From: Pirellula sp.
GTDB lineage: Bacteria; Planctomycetota; Planctomycetia; Pirellulales; PNKZ01
Reading direction: 5' to 3'
NCBI GenBank assembly: GCA_013822735.1
Contig: PNKZ01000007.1
Location: 209,784 to 273,783, forward strand
Length of the DNA: 64,000 nt
The translations under genes were made by a program, and so were the position numbers. Positions 44,664 through 54,609 of the stretch are shown one piece after another. The notes beneath the pieces were generated by a model. That model did no database searches. It worked only from the letters and a program-made list of their open reading frames with translations, and was not told the origin of the DNA. The stretch's first letter is position 1. Each line of letters begins with the position of its first letter.

Positions 44664-46043
44664 ATGCTCACCATCGCCGGATCGTCGAGCGCGTATTGCG
44701 ATCGGATTAGTCGCCGCGGCTTCTTGCAGATCGGCGGCTTGCGCGGGGCGGGGCTCGGACTCGGCGGGTTGTTGCTGCCGGAGCTTTTGCAACGACGGGC
44801 CTCGGCCGGCAAGACGGCAGCTGCTTCGGCCAAGTCGCCCAAGGCCGTGATCATGGTTTGCCTTCCCGGCGGTCCTTCGCATCACGACATGTACGACTTG
44901 AAGCCGGAAGCGCCGGAGAACGTCCGCGGCGAGTTTCGGCCGACGGCGACAAACGTGCCCGGCTTCGATATTTGCGACCTGATGCCGCTGCAGGCCCGGC
45001 TGGCCGATAAGCTCGCGCTCGTGCGGAGCATGAAGTTTCAGCAGCCCGACCATCAGCTGCACGAAGTCTTCACCGGCTTTCCGCTCGTCGCCGGGAGGCC
45101 GGCCTTTGGATCGGTCGTCAGCCGATTGCGGGCCGGCGAGGTGAGCAAGTTGCCGAAGTACGTTTCGCTGGGCGTGTGGGACCATCCCCGCACCGTGGCC
45201 AAGGCCGAACAGCCGCTGTACGCAGGCCAAGCGCATGCGCCATTCGCTCCGACCGGCGAAGGGATGCAATCGCTGACCTTGCCCGAGGATCTGCCGTCGC
45301 TTCGGTTTGAAAGTCGGATGTCGCTGGCCGAGCAGTTCGACGGTTTGCGCTACCAACTCGATCGCCGACCGGAAACAGCCTCGGGCGACATCTTCCGACG
45401 GCAAGCGCTGGAGATGATCACGACGCCCCTGGTGCGCGAGGCGCTCGACCTTACGAAGGAATCGCCGCGAACGCGCGAGCTCTACGGGCCGGACGTGAAG
45501 TTCACGCACAACTATCAGTTCGGCCACACGTGGCATGCGTCGAACTTCTTGCTGGCTCGCCGGCTCGTGGAGGCGGGCGTGCCGGTCGTGACTGTGTCGG
45601 AAGGGGGTTGGGACCATCACGGCAACGTGAGCGGCGTCAAAGGGACGATCTTCGAACGCTCGCGCGAGCAGCTGCCGGTGTACGATCGTTCGATCGCGGC
45701 GCTCGTCACCGATTTGCATGAACGCGGTCTGGCCGACGATGTGGCGGTCGTGGTGTGGGGCGAATTCGGCCAGACGCCGAACGTGAACGTCAACGGCGGG
45801 CGCGACCACTTCACACGGGCCGGATTCGCGATGTTTGCCGGCGGCGGCTTCCGGACGGGCCAAGTGATCGGCGCCACGAATAGCCTGGGGGCCGACCCAA
45901 CGACCAAGCCGTACACGCCGCGCAACGTGCTGGCGACGCTCTACCGGCATTTGGGGATCGACCCGACGACCAAGCTCACCGAATCGGGCGGCCGACCGCT
46001 CGGCATCGTCGACGATGCCGAACCGATCGCGGAGTTGATCTAG
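44664..46043 (+). CDS. DUF1501 family Tat-exported protein
   Basis: A 459-residue protein. The twin-arginine signal SRRGFLQIGGLRGAGLGLGGLLLPELL is at residues 14-41. The body is the DUF1501 alkaline-phosphatase-like fold: VIMVCLPGGPSHHDMYDLKPEAP, EFRPTATNVPGFDICDLMP, LVRSMKFQQPDHQLHEVFTG and VVWGEFGQTPNVN. These are abundant in planctomycetes, usually paired with DUF1549/DUF1553 cytochrome proteins that are absent here. Function is thought to be periplasmic but is not established. A stem-loop CTGGGGC/GCCCCAG follows around 46069-46100. Confidence 0.9.
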   Translation: MLTIAGSSSAYCDRISRRGFLQIGGLRGAGLGLGGLLLPELLQRRASAGKTAAASAKSPKAVIMVCLPGGPSHHDMYDLKPEAPENVRGEFRPTATNVPGFDICDLMPLQARLADKLALVRSMKFQQPDHQLHEVFTGFPLVAGRPAFGSVVSRLRAGEVSKLPKYVSLGVWDHPRTVAKAEQPLYAGQAHAPFAPTGEGMQSLTLPEDLPSLRFESRMSLAEQFDGLRYQLDRRPETASGDIFRRQALEMITTPLVREALDLTKESPRTRELYGPDVKFTHNYQFGHTWHASNFLLARRLVEAGVPVVTVSEGGWDHHGNVSGVKGTIFERSREQLPVYDRSIAALVTDLHERGLADDVAVVVWGEFGQTPNVNVNGGRDHFTRAGFAMFAGGGFRTGQVIGATNSLGADPTTKPYTPRNVLATLYRHLGIDPTTKLTESGGRPLGIVDDAEPIAELI

Positions 46044-46121
46044 CAACAATTGCGAAGCGGGTAAACTGGGGCTTCGCCTGCGGCTCCGGCCCCAGCCACC
46101 CAATTTTGACTTCGCAACTAC

Positions 46122-46934
46122 TTACTGGCCGGTCGCTTGACCTTCGTGGAACCCGCGAATGTGGGCCTCGGAGCTCGACGGACCGTCGACGTCGTTGCCG
46201 GCCATTGCTTCGAAGTAAGCGGTGGCGCGGCCGGTGGTATCCGTCACGACGCTGAACACCGCGAGGTAGCGCTGATAGACGTTGTTCGGATTGATCGTGT
46301 CGTCGGCGCCGAAGTGGACCGGCGCTTCTTGGATCAGCTTGCCGGCTCCGATGCCGTTGCAGTTGGGGCCGATGCCGAAGGCGATGTACTTCACGGGGTT
46401 GGTGGTTTCGAGATGCCGCTTCAAGCCCAAGGGATTGGTATCCCAATAGGGGGAGATGCCGGTGCCGGGCGCGGCGAGGACGGCGACCTCGGTGCCGGTG
46501 ATGGTGCGCTTGGTGACGCCCAGTGGAGCGCTGTCGTAGGTGACGTTCACGGCCGCAGGGTTCAGATCGACGACCGACTTGATGCCGATGCTCGCCAGGG
46601 CTTGCGACTCTGTGGCGGAGAGGGCCGTGGGAGTGATCAGCCGGCTCAGGCCGGGAGTGAGTTTCGTATAGGTCGTGCCGCCGGAGGCCATGAGCGAGTC
46701 GTAGGTGTCTGGAAACCGCGAGTTCAGCGCCTGGCTTTCGGCCCAGATTTTATTGAGCGCGGAAATGGTATCGGCGCACTTTGAAAGGTGCGTCCGCTTC
46801 ATCAAGTTCGGGAGGGTCTGAACGACGAGCCCGCCGAGGATCGTGAGAATGCCGATGACGACTACGAGTTCGATGAGGGTGAGCCCGCGACGACGACGCG
46901 ATAGAACGGGCCGAATCTGGCAACTTCGCTTCAT
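46122..46934 (-). CDS. Prepilin-type N-terminal methylation protein
   Basis: About 270 residues from the ATG at 46934, with GGAG upstream. After a basic leader (VLSRRRR), the GLTLIELVVVIGILTILGGLVVQ segment is a class III prepilin signal, with cleavage after Gly and Glu at +5. The remainder has no strong family beyond the pseudopilin fold. Its exported product probably joins a type II secretion or pilus-like filament. An AT-rich stretch upstream (46940-47040) is a plausible promoter region. Confidence 0.82.
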   Translation of the reverse strand: MKRSCQIRPVLSRRRRGLTLIELVVVIGILTILGGLVVQTLPNLMKRTHLSKCADTISALNKIWAESQALNSRFPDTYDSLMASGGTTYTKLTPGLSRLITPTALSATESQALASIGIKSVVDLNPAAVNVTYDSAPLGVTKRTITGTEVAVLAAPGTGISPYWDTNPLGLKRHLETTNPVKYIAFGIGPNCNGIGAGKLIQEAPVHFGADDTINPNNVYQRYLAVFSVVTDTTGRATAYFEAMAGNDVDGPSSSEAHIRGFHEGQATGQ

Positions 46935-47128
46935 TTCTCCAACTCCGATATTAGGACGCCAGCAATTCAAAACTCATGTCCATAAAACTGTAAGTTTTGA
47001 TTACTCAAAATCTCAACGCGAAGCGGAATTATGACGGCAATGAAAGGTTTGTCAACTCCCGACGGGGCAAGGGTTTGCCTCAAGAGCTTGACGAAGGTGA
47101 GGCGTGGCGAGGGGCAGATATCGGCCGA

Positions 47129-47881
47129 CTAACGCCGCCGGAAGCGGTCGACGAACTCGCGGTAATCGTCCGGAGTGTCGATCCCCCGGGTCGGTTCGTC
47201 GACGACGCCGACGCCGATTTCGTAGCCCGCTTCGAGGACCCGGAGTTGCTCGAGTTTTTCGATCTGCTCAAGCGTCGAAGGGGGCATAGCCGCGAGCTGC
47301 ATCAGGAACTCGCGGCGATAGGCGTAGAGCCCGATGTGCTGCAAGAATCGGGAAGGCTCGGCCGTAAGCAAGGCGTCGTCCCATTCGCGCGGATGGGGGA
47401 TGACGCTGCGGCTGAAGTAGAGGGCCCGGCCGCCGACATCGCGCACGACCTTCACAACGGCCGGGTTCTCGAGTTGAGCGCGACGGCGGATCGGCGTGGC
47501 CAACGTGGCCATGACGAGCTTAGGGTCGCGCTCCAGGATTTCAACGACCGAGTCGATCGACGAGCCGGCGATCTCGGGCTCGTCCCCTTGCACATTGACG
47601 ATGATCTCGACGTCGTCGGGAAGTCGACGAGCAACCTCGGCAACCCGATCCGTGCCGCTCGGGCACTCGGGACTCGTCATCTCTGCCCGGCCGCCGAAGC
47701 GCTCGACCTCTTCGAGGAGTTCGCGATCGTCGACGGCGGCACAGTAGCCGCTCGGGCGCTGTGCGCGCCCGGCGGCTTCATAGGTGTGCTGCAGTACCGA
47801 CTTGCCGGTCTCGCGCAAGAGCAGCTTGCGCGGGAGCCGCGTCGATGCCAGTCGCGCGGGGATAATGACGAAGCTCTTCAT
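47129..47881 (-). CDS. kdsB: 3-deoxy-manno-octulosonate cytidylyltransferase
   Basis: A 250-residue KdsB, which activates Kdo as CMP-Kdo for LPS core. Motifs: FVIIPARLASTRLPRKLL at the N-terminus, GTDRVAEVARRL, IIVNVQGDEPEI, and HIGLYAYRREFLMQL, with PSTLEQIEKLEQLRVLEAG closing. Its presence indicates LPS-type lipid in this planctomycete. The gene begins 18 bases after the stop of the H1-like gene upstream, suggesting co-transcription. Confidence 0.96.
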   Translation of the reverse strand: MKSFVIIPARLASTRLPRKLLLRETGKSVLQHTYEAAGRAQRPSGYCAAVDDRELLEEVERFGGRAEMTSPECPSGTDRVAEVARRLPDDVEIIVNVQGDEPEIAGSSIDSVVEILERDPKLVMATLATPIRRRAQLENPAVVKVVRDVGGRALYFSRSVIPHPREWDDALLTAEPSRFLQHIGLYAYRREFLMQLAAMPPSTLEQIEKLEQLRVLEAGYEIGVGVVDEPTRGIDTPDDYREFVDRFRRR

Positions 47882-47899
47882 GCCGCTGGTCCGCGACGA

Positions 47900-48304
47900 C
47901 TACTTCTTCGCCTTCTTGGCCTTTTTGGCTTTCTTCGTCGGAGTGACCTTCTTCACGGCCGCCTTCGCAGCGGGGGCAGCCTTCTTAGCGGCTTTCTTCA
48001 CCGACTTCTTAGCCGAGGCCGTGACGCCGGCGACTTTCTTGGCGGCGGACTTGGCGGTCGATGTGACCTTCGCCACGACGGCCTTCGTGGTCTTGTTGCT
48101 TGCGATCGCATCGACCGCCTTCTTCACCGGCTTCTTGCCTTCGGCCGAGGCTTGCCCCACCAACGCGCCGACGACGCCGCCGACGACGGCTCCGACAGGA
48201 CCCGCCACCATGCCGCCGGCGACTGCTCCGCCGATACCGCCGGCCGTTTGCTTCGAGACTTCCGGCAGGTTGGACTTTTTCTTCGAGGTTGCTGATTTAG
48301 CCAT
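47900..48304 (-). CDS. Glycine-zipper plus histone H1-like Lys/Ala-rich protein
   Basis: A 134-residue protein in two parts. Residues about 20-52 form a glycine zipper (GGIGGAVAGGMVAGPVGAVV, then GGVVGALVGQ), typical of membrane-inserting segments. Residues 58-134 are Lys/Ala-rich H1-like repeats (KSAAKKVAGVTASAKKSVKK, PTKKAKKAKKAKK). A DNA-binding tail anchored to a membrane would fit, but this is inference. It lies upstream of kdsB on the same strand. Confidence 0.8.
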   Translation of the reverse strand: MAKSATSKKKSNLPEVSKQTAGGIGGAVAGGMVAGPVGAVVGGVVGALVGQASAEGKKPVKKAVDAIASNKTTKAVVAKVTSTAKSAAKKVAGVTASAKKSVKKAAKKAAPAAKAAVKKVTPTKKAKKAKKAKK

Positions 48305-48509
48305 ATTCCAGGGACTTCCTTGCGAAATGATGTGTCGTGAGTTCCGAGTCGATCGCCTCGCTCAAGGCGCAACTCGATGCGAGGGTAATCATAGCGAACA
48401 GCGTCGGCTTGATAAGAGCGCAATGATCGCGCGACGATTTTTCCGACGGACGCCGCCAAACGCTTTGAGGGAGCGACCACCGAATTCGACCGATGCGCCG
48501 CCGGGCCGG

Positions 48510-49202
48510 CTACTCGTCGACGAGGCGATAGCCGACGCCGGGCTCCGTGAGTAGGTAGCGCGGCCGGGCGGCGTCGCGCTCGATTTTGCGACGCAATTGG
48601 CCTAAATAGACCCTGAGGTATTGATTCTCTTCGACGCTATCCGGGCCCCAAACTTCTTTGAGCAGTTGTCGATGTGTGACGACCTTGCCGACATGGCGAA
48701 TGAGCGTGGTCAGGAGTCGATACTCGGTCGGCGTGAGATGGACTTCTCCCTCGTCGATGAAAGCGCGACGAGCGGCCAAGTCGACACGCAGCCCGCCTAC
48801 CTGAAATGTCGGCTCTTCGGGCCGAGAACCGCGCGACGCGTGACGCAATGCGACACGGAGACGGGCCAACAATTCGCCGACGCCGAACGGTTTTGTAAGG
48901 TAGTCGTCGGCACCGCCGTCGAGAGCCGCGATCTTGTCGGCTTCGCGTCCCCGAGCCGAAAGCACGATGATCGGCACCGAGGTCCATTCACGCAGGCGGC
49001 GCATGACGTCGAGCCCGTCGGAGTCGGGGAGTCCCAGGTCGAGAACAACGGCATCGGGGGGTTCGGCCGATGCCATGCGCAGCCCTTGCTCGGCGGTTTC
49101 GGCCTCGAGCATGGCAAAGCCGTTCGACTCAAGCGAGATGCGGAGAAACTTGCGAATCGGCGATTCGTCTTCAATGACGAGAATGCGCGCTGTATCCGCC
49201 AT
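48510..49202 (-). CDS. kdpE: Response regulator KdpE
   Basis: A 230-residue OmpR-family regulator. The receiver domain has the acidic pair near residues 11-12 and the phospho-acceptor D55 (VVLDLGLPDSDG). The winged helix (LTPTEYRLLTTLIRHVGKVVTHRQLLKEVWG) is C-terminal, ending GVGYRLVDE. KdpE turns on the kdp genes at low potassium. The start at ATG 49202 is chosen because the receiver begins there; the frame upstream is in kdpD. Ten bases separate it from the kdpD stop, and it is the last gene of the operon. Confidence 0.95.
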   Translation of the reverse strand: MADTARILVIEDESPIRKFLRISLESNGFAMLEAETAEQGLRMASAEPPDAVVLDLGLPDSDGLDVMRRLREWTSVPIIVLSARGREADKIAALDGGADDYLTKPFGVGELLARLRVALRHASRGSRPEEPTFQVGGLRVDLAARRAFIDEGEVHLTPTEYRLLTTLIRHVGKVVTHRQLLKEVWGPDSVEENQYLRVYLGQLRRKIERDAARPRYLLTEPGVGYRLVDE

Positions 49203-49212
49203 GGCAAACCGC

Positions 49213-51879
49213 CTACAAGGAAATTGAACGAGCCAACGGCACGGTGAACCGAAATAGCGCACCGCCCCCTGGTCGCTGCTCGGCGATGATACGACCGCCG
49301 TGCAATTCCACAATACCTCGGCAAATGGCCAGACCGATGCCGCTGCCGGTTCGGGAATGCCCATCTGCACGAAAGAACTTTTCAAAGAGCCGTTGCTCCG
49401 TGCCCGGGGTAAGACCCTGCCCGCGATCGGCGACGGACACCGCCAACATATCGCCTGCAACTGCGGCTGAAAGCTCGATCGGCGTGGACGCCGGGGAGAA
49501 TTTGCAAGCATTGTCGATAAGGTTCACGAGGACCTGCTGGATCAACAAGGCGTCGATCGCCACAGGTGGGAGTCCGTCGGGAATTTCGACATCTACGGAT
49601 CGGCCGACCAACAATCGCTCCATCCGTTTGAGAGCGATGCCGATCACTTCCTCGATCGGCTGCGGTTGCAAATCGAGTCGCAACGCGCCGGCCTCCAGTT
49701 TCGTCAGGTCGAGCAGGTTGCCGACCAGACGATTTAGGCGATCTGCTTCATCGACGATGGACAACGCCAGCTCATGGCGAGACTCTTGCGGAAGTCGCTG
49801 TTCTTCTTCGACGAGCAAGCCCGCGGCGCCGGTAATCGTGGCCAGCGGCGTACGCAGATCGTGTGATACGGTGCTGAGCAGCGAGTTCCGCAGGCGTTCC
49901 GTTTCCATTTGCATGCGTACATGTTCGGCCTCGACGGCCAAAGCGCATCGCTCCATCGCGCCTGCCACCTGGCCGGCAAACGCCTGGAGTAGTTGCATCT
50001 GCGTGACATCAAGAAAGACACCCGGCGTTTGCGGCCGCGCGCCGAGAACGCCGACGATTCCGCTAGTCGTTAGTAGCGGTAGGTAGGTCCCCTCGCCGCC
50101 GGGAAGCGTATCGGTTCCGTGCCCCGCCGCAGCGCGATGCTCGAAGACCCATTTCACCACGCCCGCATCTTTCGGCGGCGGTTCGGCATCGTGGAGAAAA
50201 TCGGCGGACCGGAGCCCACCGTCGCCGAAGGGAGCGATGACCCAAACGTCGACGTCGAGCGCCTTCTGCACAATGCGTCGGGCCACCTGCGCCACGGCTT
50301 CACGCGTGGAGACCTCGGCAAGTTCGCGACTCAGGGCCAGCAACGCGGCCGTACGACGCTCACGCCGTTGCGAAGCCGCCGTCTGCAAACGGACGCGCGT
50401 CGTGAGTTCGCTGACGATTACGCCGGTCGCCAACATCGCGAAGAACGTAAACAGGTATTCAGCATCGTCGACGACGAATGTCCCGTACGGAGGAACGTAA
50501 ACGAAGTCGAACACCGCCACTCCCGCCACCGCCGCCAAGATTGACGGACCGCGCCCGAGCAAGAGGGCCGCCGCGATGACCCCGGCCAGATAGACCATCA
50601 CAAGATTCGTCGGCGCCAAGTATGCCGAAAGCGGGTAAGCAATCAACGAACATATGCCGACGATGGCGGCCGACAAGACGTACGGCCAGCGCGAAGCGGG
50701 CTGAGATTCGGGGGCCGCGCGTTGATGCTTGGCCGGAGCCTCCTCTCCGTTAATAACGTAGACGTCGATATCTCCCGACGCGCGTATCAGGTCGGCCACA
50801 TAAGTGCCCCGAAGCCATTCGCGCCACCGACTCAGGCGAGGCTTGCCGACGATGATTTTCGTAACGTTGTTCTCGCGGCCGTAATGCAGTATGGCCGAGG
50901 CAAAATCGGAACCGGAAGTTACTGCGATCGTCGCGCCCAGTTCTTCAGCCAACCGGAGGTGCTCCTCGAGACGCGCGCGGTCCGCTTCGCTCGCGGTGGG
51001 CCGTCCGTCGACTTCGACGTGTAGCGCCGTCCAGGGAGCTCGAAGTCCCGACGCCATCCGGCGCGCGGAGCGAACTAGCCTTGCCGACCCCGGCCCCGAT
51101 CCGACGCAGACCAAAAGCCGTTCCGATGTGGCCCAGATTCTCGCGACCTCGTGCTCATTGCGATAGTCGAGCGTTTGGGCGCCGACGCGTTCGGCCGTTT
51201 TCCGGAGCGAAAGTTCGCGTAAGGCGATGAGATTGCCCTTGCGGAAGAAGTTCTCGATCGCGCGACGCGCTTGATCGGGAACGTAAACTTTCCCCTCACG
51301 CAAACGGTCGATCAGATCGTCCGGAGCAATGTCGACCAGTTCGACTTCCGCGGCCTGCTCATACACATGGTCAGGCACGGTTTCGCGAACGGGAACCGTT
51401 GTGACCTGCGCGACCACGTCGTTCAAACTTTCGACGTGCTGGACATTGAGCGTCGTGAAGACGTTGATGCCGGCTGCGAGCAACTGTTCGACGTCCTGCC
51501 AACGCTTCGCGTGCGTCGATCCGGGCGCGTTCGTATGGGCGAGTTCATCGACCAGAAGCAATTGCGGATGCCTGGTCAGCGCACCGTCCAAGTCGAATTC
51601 TTGGATGGTGCGCCCATGATATTCGACGGAGCGTCGCGGCAATACGTCGAGGCCAAGCACGAGCGCCTGCGTGTCGGGGCGCACATGCGGCTCGACATAG
51701 CCGACGACCACGTCGAGCCCTTCTTTCGCCAGCTTGCGGCCGGCTTCGAGCATGGCATAGGTCTTACCGACGCCGGGCGCAGCGCCAAAAAAGATCTTCA
51801 ACTTACCGCGCGCAGCCGAGGCTTCGTCGGACGCGACGCGTGCGAGCAGAGCATCGGGATTCGGGCGACCGTCGGACAT
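49213..51879 (-). CDS. kdpD: Potassium sensor histidine kinase KdpD
   Basis: An 888-residue KdpD. N-terminal KdpD domain with Walker A GAAPGVGKTYAML (near residue 32) and DELAHTNAPGS; a universal-stress-like domain; four membrane helices (DUF4118, about 400-500); a GAF domain; HisKA with H673 in VSHDLRTPLATI; and a C-terminal ATPase (GTEQRLFEKFFRADGHSRTGSGIGLAIC). It phosphorylates KdpE in response to potassium limitation. It overlaps nothing; the kdpC stop is nine bases upstream. Confidence 0.97.
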   Translation of the reverse strand: MSDGRPNPDALLARVASDEASAARGKLKIFFGAAPGVGKTYAMLEAGRKLAKEGLDVVVGYVEPHVRPDTQALVLGLDVLPRRSVEYHGRTIQEFDLDGALTRHPQLLLVDELAHTNAPGSTHAKRWQDVEQLLAAGINVFTTLNVQHVESLNDVVAQVTTVPVRETVPDHVYEQAAEVELVDIAPDDLIDRLREGKVYVPDQARRAIENFFRKGNLIALRELSLRKTAERVGAQTLDYRNEHEVARIWATSERLLVCVGSGPGSARLVRSARRMASGLRAPWTALHVEVDGRPTASEADRARLEEHLRLAEELGATIAVTSGSDFASAILHYGRENNVTKIIVGKPRLSRWREWLRGTYVADLIRASGDIDVYVINGEEAPAKHQRAAPESQPASRWPYVLSAAIVGICSLIAYPLSAYLAPTNLVMVYLAGVIAAALLLGRGPSILAAVAGVAVFDFVYVPPYGTFVVDDAEYLFTFFAMLATGVIVSELTTRVRLQTAASQRRERRTAALLALSRELAEVSTREAVAQVARRIVQKALDVDVWVIAPFGDGGLRSADFLHDAEPPPKDAGVVKWVFEHRAAAGHGTDTLPGGEGTYLPLLTTSGIVGVLGARPQTPGVFLDVTQMQLLQAFAGQVAGAMERCALAVEAEHVRMQMETERLRNSLLSTVSHDLRTPLATITGAAGLLVEEEQRLPQESRHELALSIVDEADRLNRLVGNLLDLTKLEAGALRLDLQPQPIEEVIGIALKRMERLLVGRSVDVEIPDGLPPVAIDALLIQQVLVNLIDNACKFSPASTPIELSAAVAGDMLAVSVADRGQGLTPGTEQRLFEKFFRADGHSRTGSGIGLAICRGIVELHGGRIIAEQRPGGGALFRFTVPLARSISL

Positions 51880-51888
51880 CGGCGAAGT

Positions 51889-52464
51889 TCAGCGAGGAGA
51901 TGCATCAAGAGCGAGATTCAATCGTAACACGTTTACCCGCGGCGCACCGAAGAGCCCCCAGGTCGGCCCTTCGATGTGGCGCCCGACGAGCGTTTCCACT
52001 TCTTGCTCCGACATCCCGCGAACTCGTGCGATGCGCGGCACTTGCAGCAATGCCGCAGCGGGGGAGATATGCGGATCGAGTCCGCTGGCGGAACTGGTCA
52101 CAAGATCGACCGGAACGGATTTCGCGGAATCGCCGGTTGCCTTGCGGACTTCTTCGACGCGGTTGCCGACAGCTTCGGCCAGGGCGGGATTCGTCGGCCC
52201 GAGATTGGAGCCTGCTCCGCCGAGCCCGTTGTAAGGCACTCCTCCGGCCGCCGAGGGTCGGCCGTGGAAATACTTGTCGCCGGTGAACGCTTGGCCGAGC
52301 AAATCACTGCCGACCAGTTTGCCGTCGCGCTGGATCAGGCTGCCGGTCGCCTGACGCGGAAAGATTAATTGAGCGGCTCCCGTGACGACGAGCGGATAAG
52401 CGACGCCGGTCAACAGCGTAAGCCCGAGCAGCATAACAAAGGCGACGCGTAGTTCGCGCAGCAT
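51889..52464 (-). CDS. kdpC: Potassium-transporting ATPase subunit KdpC
   Basis: A 191-residue KdpC with one N-terminal membrane helix (VAFVMLLGLTLLTGVAYPLVVTGAAQ) and a periplasmic domain with motifs GSDLLGQAFTGDKYFHGRPSAAG, SNLGPTNPAL, TSSASGLDPHISPAAAL and LVGRHIEGPTWGLFGAPRVNVL. It stabilises the KdpA-KdpB complex. It follows kdpB by 12 bases. Confidence 0.97.
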   Translation of the reverse strand: MLRELRVAFVMLLGLTLLTGVAYPLVVTGAAQLIFPRQATGSLIQRDGKLVGSDLLGQAFTGDKYFHGRPSAAGGVPYNGLGGAGSNLGPTNPALAEAVGNRVEEVRKATGDSAKSVPVDLVTSSASGLDPHISPAAALLQVPRIARVRGMSEQEVETLVGRHIEGPTWGLFGAPRVNVLRLNLALDASPR

Positions 52465-52476
52465 AGCACGATTCCT

Positions 52477-54546
52477 TTAAGTGAGATGGAGCGCGACAAG
52501 CGCGAGATCGATCAGCTTGATGCCGACAAACGGCACGATGAACCCGCCGAGGCCGTAAACGAGAAGGTTGTCACGGAGCAACGTCGCCGCACCGGTCGAG
52601 CGATAGCGCACGCCGCGCAACGCCAACGGAATGAGAAACACAATCACTACCGCATTAAAAATCACGGCCGAAAGTACGGCGCTGGCCGGCGTGGCGAGGC
52701 CCATGATATTGAGCAGCTTCAGTTCCGGATACGTCGCGGCAAACGCCGCCGGAATAATGGCAAAGTACTTGGAAACGTCGTTGGCGATGCTAAACGTCGT
52801 CAATGCACCGCGCGTCATGAGGAGTTGCTTACCGATCTCGACGATCTCGATGAGCTTCGTCGGATTCGAGTCGAGGTCGACCATGTTGCCGGCCTCTTTG
52901 GCGGCCTGCGTGCCGCTATTCATTGCTACGGCGACGTCGGCCTGCGCTAATGCGGGGCTATCGTTTGTGCCGTCGCCGGTCATGGCGACGAGTCGTCCGC
53001 CGGCTTGATATTCGCGAATCAACTTGAGCTTGGCCTCGGGCGTGGCTTGCGCCAGAAAATCGTCGACTCCGGCTTCGGCCGCAATGGCCGCGGCCGTCAG
53101 CGGATTGTCGCCGGTGATCATCACCGTGCGAATGCCCATCTGTCGGAGCTGGGCGAATCGCTCGCGCATCCCTCCTTTCACGATGTCCTTGAGATACACC
53201 ACCCCCAACGGCCGATTTCCTTCGGCTACGACCAACGGCGTCCCGCCGACTTTGGCTATGCGATCGACCTGCTCACGAAGCGCGCGCGGGAACAGCCCGC
53301 TCCGCTCGCGAACGTGAGCCTCGACGGCGTCGGCGGCCCCTTTGCGGATTTGCCGACCGTCGAGATCGACGCCGCTCATCCGCGTTTGGGCCGTGAAGGG
53401 AATGAATTCGGCATGCACCGATTGCAGGTCGCGACCGCGGAGTCCGTATTTTTCCTTGGCAAGCACGACGATGCTGCGCCCCTCCGGCGTTTCATCGGCC
53501 AGCGACGACAGTTGAGCGGCGTCGGCCAATTGTTCGATGGTCACTCCTTCGGCCGGAATCAATTCGACGGCTTGCCGATTCCCGAGCGTGATCGTGCCGG
53601 TCTTGTCGAGCAGCAACACGTCGACATCGCCGGCGGCTTCTACGGCTCGGCCCGACACGGCGATGACGTTTGCCTGAATCATCCGATCCATACCTGCGAT
53701 TCCGATTGCCGAGAGGAGGCCGCCGATCGTCGTCGGAATCAAACAAACTAGCAGCGCGATCACCACGGTCAACGTCACGCGTTCGCCTTGCCCGGCGACC
53801 GTGGCGCCGTATTCCGAGAACGGCACCAGCGTCGCGCAGGCCAGCAGGAACACGATGGTCATCGCCGCCAACAAAATATCGAGCGCAATTTCGTTGGGAG
53901 TTTTTTGACGCTTGGCCCCTTCGACGAGCGCTATCATGCGATCGAGAAACGTCTCGCCGGGATTCGCTGTGACGCGAACGAGCAGCCAATCAGAGAGCAC
54001 GACCGTGCCGCCGGTGACGCTGCTTCGGTCGCCGCCGCTCTCTCGAATGACCGGAGCGCTTTCGCCGGTGATGGCGCTTTCGTTGACGGAAGCAATGCCT
54101 TCGATCACCTCACCGTCGGCGGGAATGAAATCGCCGGCTTCCACCAGCACGACATCGTCCTTGCGCAGCAGCGATGCCGCGACTGCCTCGTGGGGCGCGT
54201 GACGGTTCGCTTCGCGCAATCTCTTCGCGGTAACGTCGCGGCGGGCCTGTCGCAGCGTATCAGCTTGCGCCTTCCCGCGCCCTTCGGCCATGGCTTCCGC
54301 GAAATTTGCGAACAACACTGTAAACCAGAGCCAGAGTGAAATACCGAGGATAAACCAGGGGGATTCGCCGGTCGGCTCGGCAAACGTACGCACCGCGAGC
54401 ACCGTGGTCAGGGCGCTCCCCACGAGCACGGTGAACATCACCGGATTGCGCAATTGATGGCGAGGATCAAGCTTCACGACGGCGTCACGCAACGCGCGAC
54501 GCACGATAGGCGGATCGAACAACGGTCGAATATTTTTGGCGGACAT
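52477..54546 (-). CDS. kdpB: Potassium-transporting ATPase ATP-binding subunit KdpB
   Basis: A 689-residue P-type ATPase. The actuator loop is ITGESAPV, the phosphorylated Asp is D314 in [10 protein letters not shown], and the hinge is [21 protein letters not shown]. It drives K+ import through KdpA. Length and motifs match the family. kdpA lies upstream with a 63-base gap, the largest within the operon. Confidence 0.98.
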   Translation of the reverse strand: MSAKNIRPLFDPPIVRRALRDAVVKLDPRHQLRNPVMFTVLVGSALTTVLAVRTFAEPTGESPWFILGISLWLWFTVLFANFAEAMAEGRGKAQADTLRQARRDVTAKRLREANRHAPHEAVAASLLRKDDVVLVEAGDFIPADGEVIEGIASVNESAITGESAPVIRESGGDRSSVTGGTVVLSDWLLVRVTANPGETFLDRMIALVEGAKRQKTPNEIALDILLAAMTIVFLLACATLVPFSEYGATVAGQGERVTLTVVIALLVCLIPTTIGGLLSAIGIAGMDRMIQANVIAVSGRAVEAAGDVDVLLLDKTGTITLGNRQAVELIPAEGVTIEQLADAAQLSSLADETPEGRSIVVLAKEKYGLRGRDLQSVHAEFIPFTAQTRMSGVDLDGRQIRKGAADAVEAHVRERSGLFPRALREQVDRIAKVGGTPLVVAEGNRPLGVVYLKDIVKGGMRERFAQLRQMGIRTVMITGDNPLTAAAIAAEAGVDDFLAQATPEAKLKLIREYQAGGRLVAMTGDGTNDSPALAQADVAVAMNSGTQAAKEAGNMVDLDSNPTKLIEIVEIGKQLLMTRGALTTFSIANDVSKYFAIIPAAFAATYPELKLLNIMGLATPASAVLSAVIFNAVVIVFLIPLALRGVRYRSTGAATLLRDNLLVYGLGGFIVPFVGIKLIDLALVALHLT

Positions 54547-54609
54547 GGGTATGTGACTATTTTTGTCGTTAGGAACCGAGAGAAGTTTTCGATGAACGAA
54601 CCGAGCAAC

